Shown in pieces: positions 6,952 to 11,395 of a stretch of DNA of 11,395 nucleotides. The stretch is from Bryobacterales bacterium. GTDB taxonomy: Bacteria > Cyanobacteriota > Vampirovibrionia > Obscuribacterales > Obscuribacteraceae. The position numbers and the translations under genes are program-made. The DNA is taken from the NCBI GenBank assembly GCA_903970295.1, contig CAJCHQ010000076.1, positions 1 through 11,395 on the forward strand, written 5' to 3'. The notes under the pieces are model-generated. The model saw only the letters and a program-made list of their open reading frames with translations. It searched no databases and had not been told where the DNA came from. Within the stretch, counting starts at the first letter, position 1. Each line of letters begins with the position of its first letter.

Positions 6952-8740
6952 GAAGAAGTTCAATCTCAGATTAATAGATAAAGCGTTGTTATTGATTGCA
7001 GTGCCTCTGCTATTTGAACTCTGCTTTGTCACAACTCTGGTAGGCACACTAAAGCAGCTTGAATTTGAATATCGAAGCGAAGCGGCCGCTAATCAGGTAC
7101 TGATCTGCGTCAATTTAGTTTTGAACAACATTATTGATTGCGCCGGCGCAATTGGACTCTACCAGGTAAATCATGATCAGCGTTACAAGAGGCAGCTCCG
7201 TGCGGGAGAGGCGGATCTACGAATTCGCCGGCAGCAATTACTGCAAATTGCCAACCAAAATCAGCGCGCCGAACTGGCCTCATTCAACACAGTAACAGAC
7301 GAGGTGATCGACACCTTCGAGCGAGTACAAGGTCTGATTCAGAGCAATGACAGCCTGGACTTAATGCGCAGCACCATTCGCATACAAAGACTGCTTAAGC
7401 AGGTCAATGAATCAGGCATGAAAGTGATTCAGGAACAAGCGTTGATTAGCGCGCACCAACGTGAGGCACAGGAACACTTGCGCGAAAATGTCGAGCGGAT
7501 AATCATTGTCGGCGTAGCGACGAGCGTTTTCTTGGCTCTCGCTCTAGCGCTCTACTTCAATCGAACCACGGCCACGCGCTTAAATGTGCTTGCACGCAAC
7601 GCCCTCAACTTAGCCATGGAACAGCCGCTTGAGCCAAAGCTGGAAGGCTCTGACGAGATTGCGCAAATTGACCAGGCCTTTCACGCAATGGCCGTAACTC
7701 TCGATGACGCGCGCCAAAAAGAGAAAGCATTGACACAAAATGCTCTCGACGTAATTTGCTCACTCGACGGCAAGGGACGCTTCACTAACATGAATCACGC
7801 GGTGGAGACCGCGTGGGGCTATAAACCGGGGCAGTTATTAGGACAATCAGTTTTTTCGTTGATGGCAAAGGAAAATGTCGAAGCAGCACGTCAAGCTATT
7901 GAACATTTAGCAGACGGCACGACCTCGGCACCGGTAGAGTTTTCCATCAGGCGCAGCGATCAAACGATGTCTGAAACATCGTGGTCGATGCGATGGTCAA
8001 AGGCCGAAAAATCGTTCTTTTGCGTTGCCCATGATATTTCGGAGCGCAAACGAATCGAACGGCTTCGTCAAGAAGTTGTGGCTATGGTTAGTCACGATTT
8101 GCGCGCGCCCCTGACGGCAATTAAGATGACATTTGATCTCTTCAAACTAGGCAAGCTAGGCGAAGTCAACGATCGAGGTCGACAAAAAATCGCTAAGGCG
8201 GAACTGCAAATCACCAGAATGGTTTCTATGATCGGTGACCTGCTAGACATAGAAAGGCTGGAAGCCGGCGCATTCGAACTAAATTATTCGCAAACGGCTG
8301 CGATGACAATCGTTACCCGTTCGATTGATGCTGTGCAACCATTTGCAGAGAGCAGAAAGATTGGCATGAAGGTAATAGGATCTGATGCAGTTTTAGAATG
8401 CGATCAAGAGCGAATTATACGCACGCTCGTAAACCTTTTGCATAATGCCGCCAAGTATGCCCACACGGAAAGCACCATCAGTATAGCGTTAGAGCACGAT
8501 GAGCAATCAGTGAAGGTGAGCGTCAGTGATTGCGGAAAGGGAATACCAGCGGAGAAGCTGGAGGCGGTCTTCGAACGTTTCAAGCAACTGGATCAGTCTG
8601 AAAGCCATAGCAGCGGACTTGGACTGGCCATCTGCAAGGCGATTGTCGAAGCCCATCACGGAACCATCGGTGCGCATAGTGTTCCAGGCGAAGGCAGCAC
8701 ATTTTGGTTCAAGCTACCGGCGCAAAACAAGCAGTCCTGA
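6950..8740 (+). CDS. Membrane histidine kinase with HAMP and PAS domains
   Basis: A 596-residue sensor kinase. In order: transmembrane helix at about 11-33; a mostly helical extracytoplasmic sensor at about 34-182; a second helix at 183-203; HAMP at about 204-256; PAS at about 258-366 ending DISERKRIE; HisKA with phosphoacceptor H382 in VSHDLRAPLTAIK; and HATPase_c at about 484-592 with N box NLLHNAAKY (N499), G1 DCGKGIP (D527) and G2 SGLGLAICKAI. All catalytic motifs are intact. The frame is open back to a TTG at 6839, but those codons are antisense to the regulator relict, so I take the ATG at 6950, which gives a normal basic N-terminus followed by a helix. There is no ribosome binding site at it. 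The likely partner is the OmpR-type regulator at 4428-5108. The signal sensed is unknown. Confidence 0.93.
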   Translation: MKKFNLRLIDKALLLIAVPLLFELCFVTTLVGTLKQLEFEYRSEAAANQVLICVNLVLNNIIDCAGAIGLYQVNHDQRYKRQLRAGEADLRIRRQQLLQIANQNQRAELASFNTVTDEVIDTFERVQGLIQSNDSLDLMRSTIRIQRLLKQVNESGMKVIQEQALISAHQREAQEHLRENVERIIIVGVATSVFLALALALYFNRTTATRLNVLARNALNLAMEQPLEPKLEGSDEIAQIDQAFHAMAVTLDDARQKEKALTQNALDVICSLDGKGRFTNMNHAVETAWGYKPGQLLGQSVFSLMAKENVEAARQAIEHLADGTTSAPVEFSIRRSDQTMSETSWSMRWSKAEKSFFCVAHDISERKRIERLRQEVVAMVSHDLRAPLTAIKMTFDLFKLGKLGEVNDRGRQKIAKAELQITRMVSMIGDLLDIERLEAGAFELNYSQTAAMTIVTRSIDAVQPFAESRKIGMKVIGSDAVLECDQERIIRTLVNLLHNAAKYAHTESTISIALEHDEQSVKVSVSDCGKGIPAEKLEAVFERFKQLDQSESHSSGLGLAICKAIVEAHHGTIGAHSVPGEGSTFWFKLPAQNKQS

Positions 8741-8912
8741 ACTTTTTCAGCTGCTAATGCCACGCGTCGCTCCAACAATTCTCTCACTGCCAAGAAATAG
8801 ATCTAGCGGGCATCGAGGCTATATCAGGCTAAAGTCAGGCTTGACATTTATGCTTCTGGTCAATCGCAGTCAACCGTTCTTTCCTTACCAAAATCCTCTG
8901 GAGATCAAAACT

Positions 8913-9233
8913 ATGACTATGAGAGTCGAAAATTATAAACTCCCCACAGATAAAATTCTGCGTGCACAAGACCAAGGTGGCAATTCTGCGCTTCCCCTGT
9001 TTCAAATGGATTTGCTAAATAAGGTACCGCAAGCTCCTGCCACCGCCGCACTGACCGATCTAGTAATCACAAACGGCGGTGCCCAAAAACCAGTCGAGAG
9101 AGATCACAAAGGCAGCGACTTTTTCTTCAAACATCAGGGACACTATAAAATTGGTTACTGGCATCATAACGGACACGACACAATAGTTTGCGGAAGCTCC
9201 GATCTGCCGGGCGAGCAAAACCTGGACTTTTAA
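8913..9233 (+). CDS. Small hypothetical protein (106 aa)
   Basis: Not recognised. A soluble, mixed-charge protein without signal peptide or membrane segment. Its C-terminal half is rich in His, Gly and aromatics (FFFKHQGHYKIGYWHHNGH) and leads into TIVCGSSDLPGEQ. The start is the ATG at 8913 with GGAG at 8900-8903, nine bases away; the frame stays open upstream into the kinase gene, but that part is a shadow of the kinase. It lies 172 bp after the kinase on the same strand. A TTGACA at 8841-8846 could be a -35 element, but no -10 is visible at the right distance. The IVCG motif recurs in the next gene, so the two may be distant relatives. Confidence 0.65.
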   Translation: MTMRVENYKLPTDKILRAQDQGGNSALPLFQMDLLNKVPQAPATAALTDLVITNGGAQKPVERDHKGSDFFFKHQGHYKIGYWHHNGHDTIVCGSSDLPGEQNLDF

Positions 9234-9451
9234 AAGACACTTTTATCAGGAACATGTCAGGTTCGAGTGTTATGGTTCTCCATGATGGTGCAGGGCGACG
9301 ATTGCACAAGACTCCGAGAATGGACGCTCAGCCAACTCACTAAGATTCAAGATAATCGCAACAGCGCACCGGCGGAACATACGCCTGGACGATCCGCACC
9401 GCCCGGAACACCATAACAAGTGAATACATACGAGTCATGAGGAGCTAAACG

Positions 9452-9856
9452 ATGAATGAAATTACAAATACGCCTAGCGTCGGTGATACGGTCAGCCGGC
9501 TTGAAGCGCAAGCAGGAAACAAAGAGATAAAACCGTATGCAATTGCTGAATCCGCCGCGCAGGCGTACACCAAAGACAACCTGACTACACCAGCTGACAA
9601 AAACTTCGACAGCCACAAGCCTCAACCTACACCACAGAATGGCGAGGGCCGCGGTAATGCGTGCGTCAAAAATGATGGTTTCATAGTGTGCGGTCCGCTT
9701 GTCGGTTATCAACGGCCGGAAACACCCAACCCTGTAGCCATCACTCAGAATCACCTAGATCTTTCAGTTAGGCCCTCCCCAGCGCAACTACCGAGCGAAC
9801 CTCTGAGTCAAACGCGCGAGAACTTGAAACCGCCAGGCCAGAAAGCCGGATCGTGA
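9452..9856 (+). CDS. Small hypothetical protein (134 aa)
   Basis: Not recognised. It is hydrophilic, with a Pro/Gln/Asn/Ser-rich composition that suggests long disordered parts; there is no signal peptide. The only compact-looking segment is CVKNDGFIVCGPLVGYQRPE at about 71-90, containing two cysteines and an IVCG motif like that of the preceding gene. The ribosome binding site is strong (GAGGAG at 9439-9444, seven bases before the ATG). A hairpin terminator follows 54 bases after the stop. The 218-bp gap before it contains only a 44-codon frame (ATG 9282 to TAA 9414-9416) with no ribosome binding site, which I do not call. A secreted, surface or regulatory role cannot be told from sequence. 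Confidence 0.65.
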   Translation: MNEITNTPSVGDTVSRLEAQAGNKEIKPYAIAESAAQAYTKDNLTTPADKNFDSHKPQPTPQNGEGRGNACVKNDGFIVCGPLVGYQRPETPNPVAITQNHLDLSVRPSPAQLPSEPLSQTRENLKPPGQKAGS

Positions 9857-9910
9857 ATGAGGATAGAAATCACAACACTGAACCGATCTGGTGCGCAATA
9901 TATTAGAACG

Positions 9911-9947
9911 GATAAAGAAGCGGTTGTAGTGATACCGCTTCTTTGTC
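9911..9947 (+). terminator. Strong hairpin, probable terminator
   Basis: AAAGAAGCGG (9914-9923) pairs perfectly with CCGCTTCTTT (9935-9944). The stem extends outward with A-U and G-C pairs and one G-U pair to 9911/9947, and inward by one pair, leaving a 9-base loop. It lies just after the small gene ending at 9856. The 3' arm ends in TTCTTT but no longer U-run follows, so it may act as a terminator or an mRNA-stabilising hairpin. On the minus strand the arm is also followed by T-rich sequence. Confidence 0.65.
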
Positions 9948-9968
9948 GGCCAAGTTCTCCATGGTAAC

Positions 9969-10020
9969 CTTAATTTAAATGATTAAGTCACAGTAACTGT
10001 ATGTAAGAAAATAGTTTTCT
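9969..10020. promoter_or_regulatory. AT-rich region with three successive dyads
   Basis: Three inverted repeats follow one another upstream of the exported TPR gene: CTTAAT/ATTAAG (9969-9974, 9982-9987), ACAGTAACTGT (9990-10000, centred on one A), and AGAAAA-TAG-TTTTCT (10006-10020). The stretch is far more AT-rich than its surroundings. It probably holds the promoter and binding sites for the gene at 10058, but I cannot define -35 and -10 elements with certainty. Confidence 0.4.
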
Positions 10021-10057
10021 AGTTCTCGACGCGACTAGGAAATCATGCGGTCCGACT

Positions 10058-11287
10058 ATGAAACCAATGAAGAACAAGTTGAGAACGCTGCTAAGCGGCA
10101 TAGGCTTCAGCCTCATTGTGAGTATAGCCAGTGCTTTGGCTGACCAAAAATCATTAATCGACAGCGCCAGGAAAGAGCTGGATACCGGAAGCTACGGCCG
10201 GGTGCTCAAAATGCTTCAGTCTAGAAATGATGTCGACTCTCTTCTTCTTAAGACCCGCGCTCAGCTATGCATGGAGAGCGAGGAAGAGGCTATGAGCAGC
10301 CTCCAGTCGGCGAGAAAGCTAGACCCAGAAAACTTAGAAATCGCAATTTTATCTTGGTATTACCTGGCCCGCTGGAAGAGCAACATTCCAAAAGCATTGA
10401 TTAACCTGCAAACGCTGATTCATGCGCACCCGCGCAATGCCGAGATTCATTCTTTATTGGGTCGAGCTTTGTATCTCAGCGGGCGGAAGAAAGATGGATT
10501 GCAAGAGATGCAAATCGGATCAAAGATGGACCCTCGCTCGCTCCTGTGTTCGGCGAATTTATCCAATTCTTACTTGGACCAACTAGATGATGGAAGCGCA
10601 CTTTCGGTCTTGAATCAAGCATGCAGCCTCCATTCTCAATCACCCGAACCTTTTGTGAGACGCGGACAATTGTACGAGTTCTTAGGTAAGGCCAATTTGG
10701 CCCTCGCTGACTACTCAATGTCCATAAAGATCAGTCCCGCCTGTCCGATAGCGTATTACCACCGAGCCTCTCTATTGGCCCAGCAGGGCGAATTCAAAAA
10801 AGCGCTGGTAGACTGCACCAAAGCCAGTAACTCCGATGAGACACATTTGATTGCTGCTAAAATCTTGCGCTTGCGGATCAAATGCGATCGACGTGAGGGA
10901 CTTTTACAAGACGCAGTCGACGCTGGCACTTCTCTCTTAAAGGATGTGCCGAAACGAAAGACTATTGACGGTGCTACCCAAGCAGATTTACTAGCCTTGG
11001 CTCAGGACCTGCAGTCCTTAAAACAATTCCGCCGCGCGCTAGAGACGATTGAGCTCGTCCAGCGCTTCAACCCTAAAAGCACTTCGGCGGCCTTCGCTAA
11101 AGCCAGTCTGCATCTTGAAATGGGAGATTATGATTCATCTCTGACTGAATTGAACTCATTGCTTGCGCGCGATACTCCTATGGCAGAGTGGTACACCTGC
11201 CGCGCAACTGTGCTGAAAAAGTTGGCGAGGAATGACGAGGCCCTCGCAGATTTAAGACGAGCAAAGGAATTGAAGACCACACCGTGA
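10058..11287 (+). CDS. Exported TPR-repeat protein (409 aa)
   Basis: Residues 1-28 form a signal peptide: a basic start (KPMKNKLR), a hydrophobic core (GIGFSLIVSIAS) and the cleavage motif ALA before DQ. The rest is a helical TPR solenoid with repeat ends such as LDPEN, AHPRN, MDPRS, ISPAC and FNPKS. The last two-thirds of the protein is clearly repetitive; the section at about 255-310 is more irregular. It should be periplasmic or at the cell surface and act as a protein-binding scaffold. The start is uncertain: neither ATG 10058 nor the in-frame ATG 10067 (which also yields a good signal peptide) has a ribosome binding site. A purine-rich AGGA (10037-10040) instead serves an out-of-frame ATG at 10045. 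It is probably transcribed separately from the genes before it, given the hairpin at 9911-9947. Confidence 0.85.
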   Translation: MKPMKNKLRTLLSGIGFSLIVSIASALADQKSLIDSARKELDTGSYGRVLKMLQSRNDVDSLLLKTRAQLCMESEEEAMSSLQSARKLDPENLEIAILSWYYLARWKSNIPKALINLQTLIHAHPRNAEIHSLLGRALYLSGRKKDGLQEMQIGSKMDPRSLLCSANLSNSYLDQLDDGSALSVLNQACSLHSQSPEPFVRRGQLYEFLGKANLALADYSMSIKISPACPIAYYHRASLLAQQGEFKKALVDCTKASNSDETHLIAAKILRLRIKCDRREGLLQDAVDAGTSLLKDVPKRKTIDGATQADLLALAQDLQSLKQFRRALETIELVQRFNPKSTSAAFAKASLHLEMGDYDSSLTELNSLLARDTPMAEWYTCRATVLKKLARNDEALADLRRAKELKTTP

Positions 11288-11395
11288 AGTGCTTTTCCAA
11301 AAGAGCATCGTTCAAGTTAAAAGCTGAAAATCACACGCGCTCAGGAGTGTGTTACCAGGATCCAGTACAGCACTTATGAAAGTTTTTCACCGCGC
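11288..11395. other. Right edge: short intergenic stretch, possible next gene start
   Basis: After the stop at 11287 an imperfect hairpin (CTTTTCCAAAAG, around 11292-11303) and an inverted repeat CACAC/GTGTG (about 11333-11352) could end transcription. An ATG at 11376 opens a frame beginning MKVFHR that runs off the window. It lacks a close ribosome binding site, so it is only a possible gene start. Confidence 0.25.

Noticed and set aside
8841..8869. TTGACA as a promoter for the 106-aa gene
   Set aside because: No -10 hexamer appears 16-18 bases downstream, so a complete promoter is not supported.
8526..8912. Upstream extension of the 106-aa gene into the kinase gene
   Set aside because: The first part is an alternate frame of the kinase ATPase domain; the clear ribosome binding site is at 8900, before ATG 8913.
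9282..9416. 44-codon frame between the two small genes
   Set aside because: No ribosome binding site, low-complexity Pro/Ala-rich end, and no recognisable similarity; it is the same frame continuing past the stop of the previous gene.

Overview
The window looks like chromosomal DNA from a Gram-negative-type bacterium of middling GC content. Several traits recall deep relatives of cyanobacteria such as the Vampirovibrionia/Obscuribacterales: many tetratricopeptide (TPR) proteins, an OmpR-type response regulator of cyanobacterial flavour, and a membrane PAS histidine kinase. That placement is an impression from protein style only; no marker gene is present. I see no rRNA, tRNA, CRISPR array, transposase or phage gene.

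Left part (1-3422): about 318 bases without a convincing gene, then a small Zn-ribbon-like protein (319-552, +). It converges on a GntR/FCD transcription regulator (567-1355, -), with a hairpin spanning both stop codons. Upstream of the regulator on the same strand is a large TPR membrane protein (1413-3422, -) made of 14 gapless 34-residue repeats followed by four membrane helices. Two near-identical 17-nt operator-like sequences lie 135 bp apart at and inside the 5' end of the regulator frame.

Middle part (3489-6951): a secreted-protein gene on the minus strand is broken into at least four reading-frame segments (4234 down to 3489). It is followed by an intact OmpR-family response regulator (4428-5108, -) and, divergently, a transglutaminase-like protein with a visible Cys-His-Asp triad (5318-6673, +). 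A decayed second copy of the response regulator's 5' end then lies antisense at 6712-6951. About 93 nt of it match the intact gene at roughly 80% by hand count.

Right part (6950-11395): a membrane HAMP-PAS histidine kinase (6950-8740, +) starts exactly on the start codon of that relict. It is followed by two small unrecognised genes with strong ribosome binding sites (8913-9233 and 9452-9856), a hairpin terminator (9911-9947), an AT-rich regulatory region with three successive dyads, and an exported TPR protein (10058-11287, +).

The kinase and the intact regulator are a plausible two-component pair. The relict and the direct repeat suggest that a regulator/kinase locus was duplicated or rearranged here, leaving the transglutaminase-like gene between two regulator copies. 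This local history, the candidate GntR operators and the broken secreted gene are the most interesting aspects. I do not see clear evidence of a wholly new multi-gene system.
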